Shown: positions 20,433-29,930 of the stretch, piece after piece
How the letters are laid out: every line of letters starts with the position of its first letter
How positions within the stretch are numbered: the first letter of the stretch is position 1
NCBI GenBank assembly: GCA_000333855.2
Contig: CM007337.1
Location: 570,316-634,315 of the forward strand
Source of the DNA: Endotrypanum monterogeii
Lineage: Eukaryota; Euglenozoa; Kinetoplastea; Trypanosomatida; Trypanosomatidae
DNA: 64,000 bases
Direction: 5' to 3'
Notes under the pieces: generated by a model
The model's database searches: none
What the model was told of the DNA's origin: nothing
The model's input: the letters and a program-made list of their open reading frames with translations, nothing else
Program-made: the position numbers and the translations under genes

Positions 20433-21035
20433 CTGCACTCTCACAAAAGCACTCAAATGGTTTAGAGAGAGAGGATGTGGTGAGTGATGGGTGTGGGGGC
20501 TGATGTCTTCTCCCCTTCCTCTCCGCGTTGTTTAACGCACACCTGCGTACCTGAGGACCTTTTCATTTCCATTTAAGTGAAGGATGTCCTACTCTCCCGG
20601 CAGCACATTGCGGCCCTCGCACAGGCTCCGAACGTCGCTATTCATTGTGGAAATATGCAGCCTCGCAGAACACACACCCTCGTCGCCCTTGTCAGTGATG
20701 TATACTACTACCCTAGCGGTCGTCATGGACGCCTGCGGTGCTCGCACATTCGATGTTTCAAGTGACTCTGGCACAAATCCCGCAGTCATGTTTGCGTGTT
20801 ATTGGCCACCTGTCCTCGCCCTTCGGAACTGGGGGGAAAAAAAAGTACGGAATACAATTTAGCAGAAGAATTATGTCACCGTTTGTCTGTGTACGGTCGG
20901 ATACATCACACTGTGAAAAGGGAAGAAAAACCTTTGCTACTTCCTTTGACAACAACGCGCGCGCAGGACATAGTTGTGATGGAGGAGAGTCACTCCTGTG
21001 AAATTAATTTAACAATCTCTCCCTCCACCATGTGC

Positions 21036-21058
21036 GGGGGGGGGTGCTGTCACCCCCC
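21036..21058 (+). repeat. G-run/C-run hairpin
   Basis: G9 followed by TGCTGTCA and C6. The arms GGGGGGTG and CACCCCCC pair perfectly around a CTGT loop (21039-21058). It sits in the 3' region of the IQ-motif gene or just upstream of the next splice acceptor. Function unknown. Confidence 0.8.
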
Positions 21059-21121
21059 TGATATGCGTCTTCTGTGAGACTCGAATCTCAACCATTCCCC
21101 ATCATCTTGGGAGATATTACA

Positions 21122-21181
21122 CCGCTCCTCCTCTTCCCCCCCCTCCCCTCCCCCTTCTCCTCTTTTTGAACATGCTGCTAG
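21122..21181 (+). promoter_or_regulatory. Candidate trans-splice acceptor for the IMPase-like gene
   Basis: A long C/T tract (21122-21167) with the first AG at 21180-21181, 148 nt before the ATG at 21329. Confidence 0.45.
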
Positions 21182-21328
21182 GACTCCTCTCACACGTATT
21201 TGTAAACAGCGACTGCTGTCCTTTCACCTGCTCAATCCCCCCGTCCTCCCTGTGTTTGTAGGAGTGCATCGAGTGACTGCATTGCCCCCTACACCCTGCG
21301 ACCCCTTCCTCTACACCCGCCACGAAAG

Positions 21329-22204
21329 ATGTCTGTATATATGCGCTCTCCAATGTCGCACCCATCGCTGACGGAGGACGAACTGAACGATGCGCTGGAC
21401 TTCTCTATCCGTGCAGCCACCACGGCCGCCTCGATCATCAACTGCGCCATCGAAGAAAGAACGAATGCTAGCCTCCAAGATCAGTGGAAGGCTACCACAG
21501 CAGACCCCGTAACTCACTGTGAAAGGCAGTGCAGGGACGAGGTGGTGAACATTCTGCGAAGTTGCGTCCCTTCGTACCCAATATGCACAGGGGACCCGCA
21601 TAGTAAAGCAGTGCTCGGCGACGGCCCTACGTGGATGGTCAGCCCAATTGACGGCATCACGAGCTTTGCACACGGGCTTTTCGACTGCAGTGTATCCATT
21701 GCATTGGTCGTGAACAGGGAGCCGGTCCTCGGTGTGGTGTGCGCCCCACGACTTCATGAAATGTTTACCGCCGTCAAAAATCGCGGGGCATTTAGTAATG
21801 GTCAGCGCATTCACGTCTCCCCCGTGACTTCGCTACAGCGCAGCGTGGTTCTACTTCGCCAAACTCCCAACGGCGGCGACGCTGCTGTGAAAAGTATGAT
21901 GGCGATGCAGGCTGAACTGGCCAAGCTACCAGTGCAGGGGTTGCGATGCCACGGTTCGGCAGCTCTGGATATGTGCTTTGTCGCCGCTGGTCGAGCAGAG
22001 CTGTTTTGGGAAGTTGGAGTCCAGCCATGGAATGTTGCGGCAGGCACCATTATCGTGAGGGAGGCCGGCGGTGTTGTGCATGACGTTGACGGCACCGACA
22101 CCTTAGACTTCACCCGTCATAGTGTGTGTTGTGGGTGCTCCTTGGATATCACCCAACACGGTGTTGAGCTGAGTCGGAAGCACAACTATCGGAGCTGTGT
22201 GTAA
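21329..22204 (+). CDS. Inositol-monophosphatase-like protein with degenerate active site
   Basis: A 291-aa member of the IMPase/FIG superfamily, whose active members remove phosphate from inositol phosphates with Mg2+. The fold is evident throughout: DPV near residues 60-62, PTWMVSPIDG at about 100-109, NRGAFSNGQ with a following beta strand, and a C-terminal GSAALDMCFVAAGRAE and PWNVAAG block. The metal-ligand positions are altered. The Glu of the GEE motif is D89 followed by Pro, the first Asp of DPIDG is S105, and the Asp of WDVAAG is N235. The second Asp of the motif (D108) remains, and the upstream T-x-x-D position reads E65. Three of the usual ligands are thus changed, so it may be a pseudophosphatase or use other chemistry. 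The reading frame is intact. The gene lies between the IQ-motif gene and otubain on the same strand. Confidence 0.9.
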   Translation: MSVYMRSPMSHPSLTEDELNDALDFSIRAATTAASIINCAIEERTNASLQDQWKATTADPVTHCERQCRDEVVNILRSCVPSYPICTGDPHSKAVLGDGPTWMVSPIDGITSFAHGLFDCSVSIALVVNREPVLGVVCAPRLHEMFTAVKNRGAFSNGQRIHVSPVTSLQRSVVLLRQTPNGGDAAVKSMMAMQAELAKLPVQGLRCHGSAALDMCFVAAGRAELFWEVGVQPWNVAAGTIIVREAGGVVHDVDGTDTLDFTRHSVCCGCSLDITQHGVELSRKHNYRSCV

Positions 22205-22470
22205 TGAGCAGGTGAACATGGTGCATTGTCGCTTGAGCTGTCACCCGATGGACAGGCATGACGTTCAGTCATCTCTCAGCAACGACACTAAGGCTCCTCT
22301 TCTTTTTTTTTTCTCCTCCTCTCCTTCACACCGTCTCTCTTACTTTCAAGGCAGTTTGTGCTCAAGAGACTGTATCAAAACTTTTTGAGAGGTGGTTTGT
22401 GGATCAGTGTGGGAAATCGCCGAGATTTTCAGCTATCACGCCGAAAAAGTCTATGGGGTCAACTCAGTAT

Positions 22471-22492
22471 CCCCCCCCCCGGTGGGGGGGGG
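22471..22492 (+). repeat. C10/G9 hairpin
   Basis: C10, then GGT, then nine G. The arms are nearly perfectly complementary, with a minimal loop. It lies in the 3' flank of the IMPase-like gene. Homopolymer length may be uncertain in assembly. Confidence 0.75.
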
Positions 22493-22947
22493 ACTGTTTG
22501 ACGCGTGAATGCGCACCCTTCGAGTGTCGATGGCACATAGCGTCAACCACGCCAGCAATGGCCTTCTCCCGCTTCCCCTTCACACATTCAAACCCCATAT
22601 TGGAAGATGTTCTTTCTGCGAGCCCATATCGGCCGACTGAATGTAGCGCAAGGGTTCTCGAGATGCCCCTTCAGTAAGGGGGTTGGAAGAACACAAGCAG
22701 CTTTTATCGCGGTACACCAGCGCCACAGAAGAGTTGTCGGGATAGATGCACAGTATTCGGAATTGGGATGTCACTTTGCTGCTCTCATGTAGGTCGACAT
22801 CCACAAGTTTTTGTTTTCCGGGTACGGTATACCCAAGCGCTGTGCGCTCTACTGGATAGGGGCAGCTTTTTTTTGTTTTCTTCTACCCTACACGCCATCA
22901 GTTTAGCTTTTCTTCCAGACTCACCTCCTCTCCCTCCCCGCTGTGCA

Positions 22948-23172
22948 CTCCCTACATCCTTCCACCTCTCCTCGGGGGTAATGACGTCGCCTCTGCCGCG
23001 CACCGATGCGAGGGAGGGAAGATGGGGAAAAATCACCTGAAACGGCTGAATGGACGTCAGACTGCGATGACCTGATTTTTGTGACTTGCACGGACACGGT
23101 GTTGGCCGCCGCACACACCCAGACAGGTGTGAGCTGTGGCTCCCTATCAGCGTATGTCGGGTCAACTAGGTT
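22948..23172. repeat. Spacer repeat B, copy 1
   Basis: A 225-bp block repeated at 41152-41376 in the same orientation, with only two differences seen near the right end, about 99% identical by eye. Flanking bases differ, no poly-A tail is present and no target-site duplication was found. It has no similarity that I can see to repeat A. Both strands have short open frames (for example plus 23006 onward), but neither carries a recognisable domain. Confidence 0.9.
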
Positions 23173-23190
23173 TTGGTCTCTAAATAATAC

Positions 23191-23460
23191 ATGTGCCGGG
23201 TGTTGTTTGGGGGTCTTCGGAGTAGCACACCGCGCTTCTCGGCGAATCAATGTACGTTTTCTATCTCGAGGGAAAATAAACGAATCTGGAGGTGGTGTGG
23301 TGGCGGGATTCGCTGCAGAGCGGTGGCAGTGGTCTACGCCATCTCCAGCTACTCCTTTCGTTTGCGTCGCGAGGCCGACGCAACCTCCGTGCGTAAGGTT
23401 AAAGTGGCTGAGTTGATGATGAGAGCGGTTTTGAATGCAGATTCGGGCAGCCTCGAGTGA
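23191..23460 (+). CDS. Possible small ORF (89 aa), doubtful
   Basis: An ATG frame that begins 19 nt after repeat B and ends TGA at 23458-23460. The C-terminal half is coding-like: a hydrophobic stretch (AVAVVYAISSYSF) followed by Arg/Glu/Ala residues and an acidic end. There is no recognised domain and no strong acceptor between the repeat and the ATG. It may be chance or a relic. Listed so it can be tested against related genomes. Confidence 0.25.
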   Translation: MCRVLFGGLRSSTPRFSANQCTFSISRENKRIWRWCGGGIRCRAVAVVYAISSYSFRLRREADATSVRKVKVAELMMRAVLNADSGSLE

Positions 23461-24655
23461 CGGTTACAAGGGAGAGTGTGTTTAATTTTTGGACATTTAC
23501 CTCCTGCGGAGACCCGCGCTTCGTTTCATGTGTTACTGGTTGTGCTTAGATCTTCCTCTGGATTGGATTCTCACGAGAGTGCGTCATGCGCAAACCCGAA
23601 CCCTTTTCTGGGAGAGAAGTGCTGCTAAAAGTTGAGCCTCCTCAGGCGTGGGTGGAGTTCCGTAGCGACAACACTCTGGGAACATCGAAGAAAGCGATAA
23701 TATCGGGGATGGGAGGGGGGGGCGCGAGTGAGGATAGGTTTGGTGAGCCGTTCTTTCCCGTCTTTACCTCTTGTCAGGGAAAAACGGAAAGAGGAAGTCC
23801 ACTCTTTGAGGTCCTCTCGATACTTTTGAATTTCTCTGATAATCTGCTGTTTCCTTTTTATACGAACAGGAACGCTACATTCCCGTCTCTGGGTGGTGGC
23901 CGCTGGTGGTTGTTTTTTTTGTGCCGCTTGTTTGAGTTTTTTCCCCTACTGCGCATGGCAAACATTTCTATTTGAGGACGAGGAGAAAATTGATTTGTAG
24001 AGGGCAGCGATTCCACTTCGGCCTTTCGGGGTGTTAATCTCACCAGTCGAAGACCTCCAGTGGTTTCGATCGATTCAGAGGACGCTGCGCGCCAGTCAAA
24101 CTCACATCTTTAGATCTACCCTTTGTTCATTGTGGCTGTTGATGTATGCTCTGAGGCATACTACCCACCTACCCGCTGCTGGCCTTCTCGCCACCCATTG
24201 TGTATTTTTTTTTTCCGGCTTACCTGTCGTACTGCCTGACAGACCTTTTCATTCATTTTCAAAGTAGCTCCCAAGCACATCAGATTATTGCTCGTTTATG
24301 TCATCCACACGGCTGAACAGAGCTCGAGTTTGAATAGTCTTTGCTTCATCTCTTGGGGCCATGTTGGATGCTTCCCCCCCCCCCCCAAATTCCCCCCGTG
24401 AGACACGCTCACACGACTTGAAGATTTGATGTATCCCTATTCCTATTATCTCCTCACCCCTCCTTTTTTCTTCTCACATCTTCTCTATCAACATAACAAA
24501 AAAAAAAAATGGAGCTGTGGCGCGTGCAGCCACGGTACCATCCGTCAATTCGCTTCGCCTCGGGGGCATATTCGATCCATTCTTTTTTTTTGAAGCTCCG
24601 CTTTTTGCCACCCTTCGTGTTGATATTCAACTATATTATATATATGTATATATAT

Positions 24656-24683
24656 ATATATTTTTTTTTTTTCTACTCTCCAG
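24656..24683 (+). promoter_or_regulatory. Candidate trans-splice acceptor for otubain
   Basis: T12 followed by CTACTCTCCAG, with AG at 24682-24683, 79 nt before the ATG at 24762. Confidence 0.55.
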
Positions 24684-24761
24684 CTCCCAACGAACTAACC
24701 AAACCCCAAAGTGTCTCTGCCTCCGTCTCCAACTGTTTTTTTTTCCCACACACGAATAAAG

Positions 24762-25565
24762 ATGACTGAACGACCGCCAATCGATCCGACCGAGGCGCAG
24801 CTGGAGGCCATCCGTAATGAGGTGGCGTGCCACCCGCTACTATCGCCCTCTCTGCCACTTGATCGTTCATCAAATATCGTCAAAGAAATGGAGCACGACG
24901 ACACCTACTTCGCTCAGACACTTTCACTTTTTGGAGCCTCACCGTCCTCCACGAAGCAGTACGACTTTGGCAGCATACGCTACTCACGCCGCGACGGCAA
25001 CTGCTTTTACCGTTGTGCTGGTTTTCGCCTATGCGAGCTCATTGCTGAGAATCCAGATAGGGCCAACGAGTATGTCGCTCTCCTCAAATCGAGAGAGGGG
25101 ATCCTTTCGCAGCTCTTCGGTCCCTTCGTAGTCGATTTCACCGATGCACTGGAGGAAATATTCAGGCGGGTGGCAAGCAAGTCCATCACGGATGCGGCAC
25201 AAGTTTACAACTACTTCATATCTGATGACAGCGCCTACGTCGTCGCTGCTCTGCGTTACTTGACATCCGCCTACCTTCAGGAGCACGAGGAGGAGTACAC
25301 ACCCTTTGTCTTGGGCCTTGGTTACGACACGATGCGTGACTACTGCAACGCCGAGGTGGAACTTGTCGACCATGAGAGCGACAATGTGCAGGTGGCAGCC
25401 TTCGCAAAGGCGTTCAACATTTGTATTAAGGTTTACGCACTGGACCGGAACGCAGGCTCCAACATTACCGAGTACTCCTTCAACGAGGAGGGAGACGGTG
25501 TGAATATACAGCTGGTGGTGTGGCTCCTGTACATGCCTGGGCACTATAACCTTCTCGGATGGTGA
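24762..25565 (+). CDS. Otubain deubiquitinase (OTU, peptidase C65)
   Basis: A 267-aa protein, close to the 271 aa of human OTUB1. It has the catalytic OTU signature DGNCFYR with D78 and nucleophile C81, and the C-terminal His motif PGHYNLL with H261. The Tyr/Arg-rich middle and the spacing of about 180 residues between Cys and His fit the otubain branch. It should cut ubiquitin chains or remove ubiquitin from proteins in the cytosol or nucleus. In OTUB1 an N-terminal helix of about 40 residues matters for E2 inhibition; here the first 45 residues are moderately charged and could play a similar role, which is inference. The TTG or other non-ATG extension upstream is ignored; 24762 is the first ATG, 79 nt after a good splice acceptor. 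Confidence 0.93.
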   Translation: MTERPPIDPTEAQLEAIRNEVACHPLLSPSLPLDRSSNIVKEMEHDDTYFAQTLSLFGASPSSTKQYDFGSIRYSRRDGNCFYRCAGFRLCELIAENPDRANEYVALLKSREGILSQLFGPFVVDFTDALEEIFRRVASKSITDAAQVYNYFISDDSAYVVAALRYLTSAYLQEHEEEYTPFVLGLGYDTMRDYCNAEVELVDHESDNVQVAAFAKAFNICIKVYALDRNAGSNITEYSFNEEGDGVNIQLVVWLLYMPGHYNLLGW

Positions 25566-26689
25566 TCCAAGCAACTGGAGCAATCAAAAAAAAAAAAAAA
25601 AGGTAGCCTGTTGTGGAGGTACAGGTCGTTATAAGCCCTGCGGTTAGCGATCAATTGCACACTGTTTTTTTTTATCTTTATCTGCGAAATCTCTTTGAGA
25701 TAACCATGAGTGGGTGGCCCACGGTCTCGGCTCACCTCTTGAACTTACGCACGTCACATATTCTTGTGCGCTCTTCAGTGGACAGGTGGGCGTACCAAGT
25801 GTCGAGATCGCTGCTATTACCCATCATTTGTTCTTTTTGCTGCATGAATTTCGTGAAATTTGATGTGTCTTCACCCTTTCGGAAAGGAATAAGGGGATGG
25901 GACTACAAACTCGTATCTGCGACTCACCCAAAGAAGAGGAGGCAGGGAAGGGGGGGGGGATGTGCACATCCTGCCATCGACACGGTTGTTTTTATTTTTT
26001 CTGCTAGAGTGAATCCTGCATTGCGTGCATACACAGCCCGCAGTACCCTTCTCGTCGCAGAAACTTGTCCCGGTCGTCCTCTGGATGTCCATCACTGAGG
26101 TGGTCCTTAAAGGTCAAGACGGATAATCGAAATTCCAAGTAAGCGAGGTGTACCACACTTATGATTCGAGTTGATGCTCTGGTCTCACAGCTCCCCCCTC
26201 CAAAAAAAAAAAAAAGAACACATCTAATGCACATCTGTTGCACCACACGAGACCTTTCTCCCCATTTTATATTTTTCTTATCTACCCCCCCATCCTTCTC
26301 AAGGGCCCGGAGAATAAAACAACGAAAACGGGGCTCAGCTCCGGGGCTCTCAGCACATAGCCACCACCCCGCGCACTCATGCCAAGAGCAACACTCCCGT
26401 GTGGTGTTAAGTGCGATAAAACAGGGAGGTGAGCCTACCGACCTTCATTTCTCATGTTGTGGGAAGTGTGTGTGGTGGGGGGGGGGTATCGCGGTCCGAT
26501 ACACAGGCATCACCGTACAGCACGCTTAGATCATTGAACTGAAGCGATATTGAAGTGAAATTTGGCGAGGATGAGATACCGCAGGTTCTTTTTGCTATTC
26601 ACGAAAAAAAAAAAACATCACACCCGACTTCTCGTTGGTGCCCTCGTTGACGTGAACGTACGAGGCATCTGTAACCGTCTTGGCTTTTT

Positions 26690-26976
26690 TCTCAGTAAGG
26701 AATCGTAACCAACTCCGACTCAAGTGTGGGGATTGGTGATCCCTTCGCCAGCCGCGCTGTTGGAATCCGGTGGACTGGGGGGCTCGAGTGTGGGTGGATG
26801 TCGCAGGCCCCAGGTCTTTTCACACGCCGAACCCCTTCCCTCGTCCTGTAATCGAGGACACTGCCAGCATGATCGCTGCAGACTCTTGGGAAATGCCTGT
26901 TGTGTACCACGCCGGTTTCTCGTCGCGGCAGCTGGTGCACCTCCCTGTGAGTGATCCTGTGAGTGCTAACCTATAG
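26690..26976 (+). pseudogene. Coding-like fragment, possible gene relic
   Basis: The frame ending TAG at 26974-26976 reads a plausible C-terminus: a Pro-rich stretch, then VIEDTASMIAADSWEMPVV, an Arg/Gln segment and a short end. Upstream, the same kind of sequence continues in a neighbouring frame, with a G6 run near 26778-26783 as a possible shift point. No family recognised. It could be a decayed gene or a chance open frame. Confidence 0.22.
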
Positions 26977-27299
26977 CATCACCTCTACAACAAGAGCTAG
27001 CCGGCTGGCATCACGAGATCCATGAAAGCCAACACACATGAGGCTTGCCCCCCAATTCCTCCCCCACAGGAATCTTTAAACCCCGACGCCTGCACACAAA
27101 CAAAACGCATACCACTAGGTTGGTATTATACTTATCCTCCTCGGCTCTCTGCATCTCCCCCCCCCCGAAAAAACAACAACAATGTGTCGCTGTTGAAATA
27201 TGTTTCGGTGTACTTTGACCTCCGTCGAGTATCTCGGGGGGCTCTGCATTTCACTTCACTGCACCGGCGGAAATTTCATAAACGCACACAACACCAAAA

Positions 27300-27890
27300 A
27301 AGAAGGTTGGAAGCATTATCGAATGCCTTGTGGACCCGTGGAGGGAAGGCCTTGTTGGCATTTGAGAACAAGAGTCCTTGTTGTCTGTGGCAAGAGGATT
27401 TTGTCGTCACCTTCCTTACACCGGAGATCCCACTGCTCGCGTCGGAATATCCCGCCAACTTTGACGTTCGACTTGTACCCACTTCGGGGAAACTTCTGCC
27501 GTATATAGACCTGTTCACAACGCGATGACACTGCTGGAACACAACATGAGGCGCATCCATCAACCTGAGCATCAGATCTCACCTCCATGGACGAGGGAAA
27601 CCGAGGAAGGGGTAAAACCCTTCACGCCTCGAGAGGTGGCCCAGGCCCCCCGCGAAGGGGGGGGGGGGAGGGGTCTGCTGGTGATACCGTAGCAGGTAGA
27701 CTCTTGCAGCTGCCGATTGCGGATTATGCGGCCTGTAGAGGAGGAACAACAGGCGTCCCTACATTCGCCGCTTCGCATTCATGTCACAGAATTGCGGTTG
27801 TCGAGTAACGCTGTAGCAAGATGCAGGCACCTTGGGGGAGGAACCAATCTGCGATGGCAGCTTAAATCTCTGGAGTGGGTACGGCGCACA
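27300..27890 (+). pseudogene. Coding-like fragments in shifting frames
   Basis: The frame ending at 27528 has a coding-like tail (about 27340-27528: Phe/Pro/Leu-rich, ending LPYIDLFTTR). About 10 nt on, in another frame, comes a segment starting HNMRRIHQPEHQIS (about 27541-27670). After a G12-like run the coding feel returns in a third frame (about 27717-27890). The pattern fits a gene broken by indels at homopolymers, but no family was recognised. Chance cannot be excluded. Confidence 0.22.
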
Positions 27891-28355
27891 CACACACACA
27901 CACACACACACGCAACGCAGTCTAATGAATAGAACTGCTAGAGACGTCGCTAGCACGGGGCAAGAGCGTTGTCAGCTCGAGGAGCCTACATCCCGCTGTG
28001 CAAAGGTCCTCTAGGGAATAGTGCGTGCAACGTCCTCAAAAAAAAACAACTCAGGGGCGACACCGACGTTGCACTGAACTTCAGTGCGGTTAACTGCACT
28101 ACATGTCAGCTACTGGAGGGGGGGGCGGCGAAATGGATACGGAGCGCAGCGTCAGTGGAAGGGAAACGTACAGAAAAGAAGGCGAAGACAAAGGAGATGG
28201 CGACGTTGACACGGCCAAGGTGTCAGCACACATGTGGGCTTAGCCTACAGGATCGCTATCAATATGAGCAGTGACATAAGGAGACCAAGTAGCCGTGAGG
28301 GGTCGCATGAAGGTATAAAGAAAAGTAAGCCTTGAGGCTTTTTTCCCCTGGAGAA

Positions 28356-28520
28356 ATGCACCGCAGCATCGTGAAGACTGGCGTGAGCACACCGCATTAT
28401 CATAAGTACCAAAAGCAAATCGTCTGTAATGGTTGCGTGGTAGTCGTCCTAGCGGAAGGAGGATGCCGCAGCGACTGTGGGACCAAACCTTACCCACGAC
28501 TCTGTAAAGATTTGCAGTAG
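28356..28520 (+). CDS. Possible small ORF (54 aa), doubtful
   Basis: The ATG at 28356 opens 54 codons to TAG at 28518-28520. The product is Cys-rich (four Cys) with a short Val-rich stretch. No family and no strong acceptor close by. Listed as a candidate only. Confidence 0.18.
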   Translation: MHRSIVKTGVSTPHYHKYQKQIVCNGCVVVVLAEGGCRSDCGTKPYPRLCKDLQ

Positions 28521-28588
28521 TCAGATGCGTTCTTGAAAGTCCAACCAGTGCAACATTTTTTTTTTCCGTGGAACTAGGCTACGCAGCG

Positions 28589-28741
28589 ATGAAGAGAGAT
28601 GTGCAATTGAAGAAATTTGAGCTTCCAGGTGACAGTGACATGATGAGTGAGTTACGTCATGGCGTGCCCGGCTTCCGGGACACAGCTAAAGACTACCCGA
28701 AGGAACGATATTCTCCCGACAATGCAGTCGATTTCATATAA
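28589..28741 (+). CDS. Possible small ORF (50 aa), doubtful
   Basis: The ATG at 28589 lies 22 nt after a T-rich tract (28555-28567) and just after AG at 28575-28576, a good splice-acceptor arrangement. The product is charged and soluble (starts MKRDVQLKKFELPGD) and ends at TAA 28739-28741. The composition is coding-like. No family recognised. It is too short for most gene finders and may be real or the 5' end of a broken gene. Confidence 0.28.
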   Translation: MKRDVQLKKFELPGDSDMMSELRHGVPGFRDTAKDYPKERYSPDNAVDFI

Positions 28742-29647
28742 GATAATTCACGCCGGCACACGAACCGACAGTTCTTCTCGCAGGTTTATCCCTTTTTTCC
28801 CCTCTGCTCGCAGGGGCACTTTTTGTGTTAATATCCACATAAATTGTGGCGACGCTCTTGATGTTGACTCTTAATAATAATAATAAAAGAGCCGCTGCCG
28901 CACGAATAGCATTCGCAGCTAATAAAGCTCGCTTGTCCACGTACGCCGCTCGGATTTCCGCCCCGAAGTCGTAAATGGAGAGAAGCGCAGTTCGCTTCTT
29001 TTTGAATTGTATAAATTTTTATTCAGCAGAGTATTTGCATCTCCGATTTTTTATTCTACATCCATCGCTACGCCGTTGACGTAGAGGTTTAGGTTCTTCC
29101 CTACTCTTTTTTTATTTATTAATGTCTCCAAGTCACGTGGCATTGGAATGTGTTGAGGAGTGCTGTGTTACCTGAAGGAGGACATGGCGGCGACGATAGT
29201 GAGACGATAAAGTATCGGTGGGCAACTGCACCTGACCCATATTCATTCCTCCCTGATCTATTCCCTCCATGATAATGTGCTCGGCTCTTTTTTTTTTTTG
29301 ACTTCTCCCCACGCTTCCCTTCCTGAGGTGGCCCATGTAACTAAATGTATACATATATATATATATATATATCTGGCGTCCTTTCCTTCTCGATCTCCTC
29401 TAAACACACACACACACACACACGTACGTCATATAGGGCAGTAGGCACCAGGAATGACTGGAGCACGTTAACCCCTACAGTGAAATAATCAAGCATACAC
29501 AACCACACAACTCTCTCTACGAACTTACCCTCCTAAGGAGTGTGTGTTCGTCTGCTATAGTGGCATTTGTACAGACGTCGGGTACGAGTTACGCACGGTC
29601 CTCCAGGCACCTAGCAGCAGTGGCTGGTGAAACAATAAACCGAGCAT

Positions 29648-29704
29648 CTCTTTTTTTTTTTTTACTTTTGCTTTCTTCCTCACAAATATATCAATCGCGC
29701 ACAG
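29648..29704 (+). promoter_or_regulatory. Candidate trans-splice acceptor for ZPR1
   Basis: T14 and a CTTTCTTCCTC tract (about 29651-29680) followed by AG at 29703-29704, 227 nt upstream of the ATG at 29931. Confidence 0.4.
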
Positions 29705-29930
29705 AACGCCTAAGCGCACGCGATCGATCAGGTGACTTCACTTATTGTTCTTAGTACCATTTAACATCCTTGATCAACGCAGTGCTAGAGTCTCGATTTT
29801 ATACACCCACTGCTCCAACAACAGAAATTTTTTTGGTTATTCATTGCCCTGCTCATTTCAGGGTCCGTTTCATTAACCAAGGATATTGAAGATTTTTTTG
29901 CACCACTCTCCAAGAACCAACTTCCACACG

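Larger units (their letters stand above)
20433..21328. other. Spacer between the IQ-motif gene and the IMPase-like gene
   Basis: No supported gene. It holds a strong hairpin (21039-21058, perfect 8-bp stem with a CTGT loop, inside a G9 run) and a 45-nt pyrimidine tract (about 21122-21167). Confidence 0.6.
22205..24761. other. Long spacer between the IMPase-like gene and otubain
   Basis: 2.5 kb with no strongly supported gene. It holds a C10/G9 hairpin (22471-22492), spacer repeat B copy 1 (22948-23172), one possible short gene (23191-23460), a C14 run at about 24375-24388, a (TA) array near 24641-24660 and the otubain splice-acceptor tract. Confidence 0.6.
25566..29930. other. 4.4 kb spacer between otubain and ZPR1, with coding-like fragments
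   Basis: Too long for ordinary UTRs alone. No intact gene was recognised. Short coding-like frames occur at 26690-26976, 27300-27528, 27535-27694, 28356-28520 and 28589-28741 (described separately). Also present: CA arrays (27887-27911, 29404-29423), a (TA) array (29353-29372), a C/G hairpin (about 27645-27672), several poly-A and poly-T runs, and pyrimidine tracts at 28555-28567 and 29648-29704. Confidence 0.55.
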
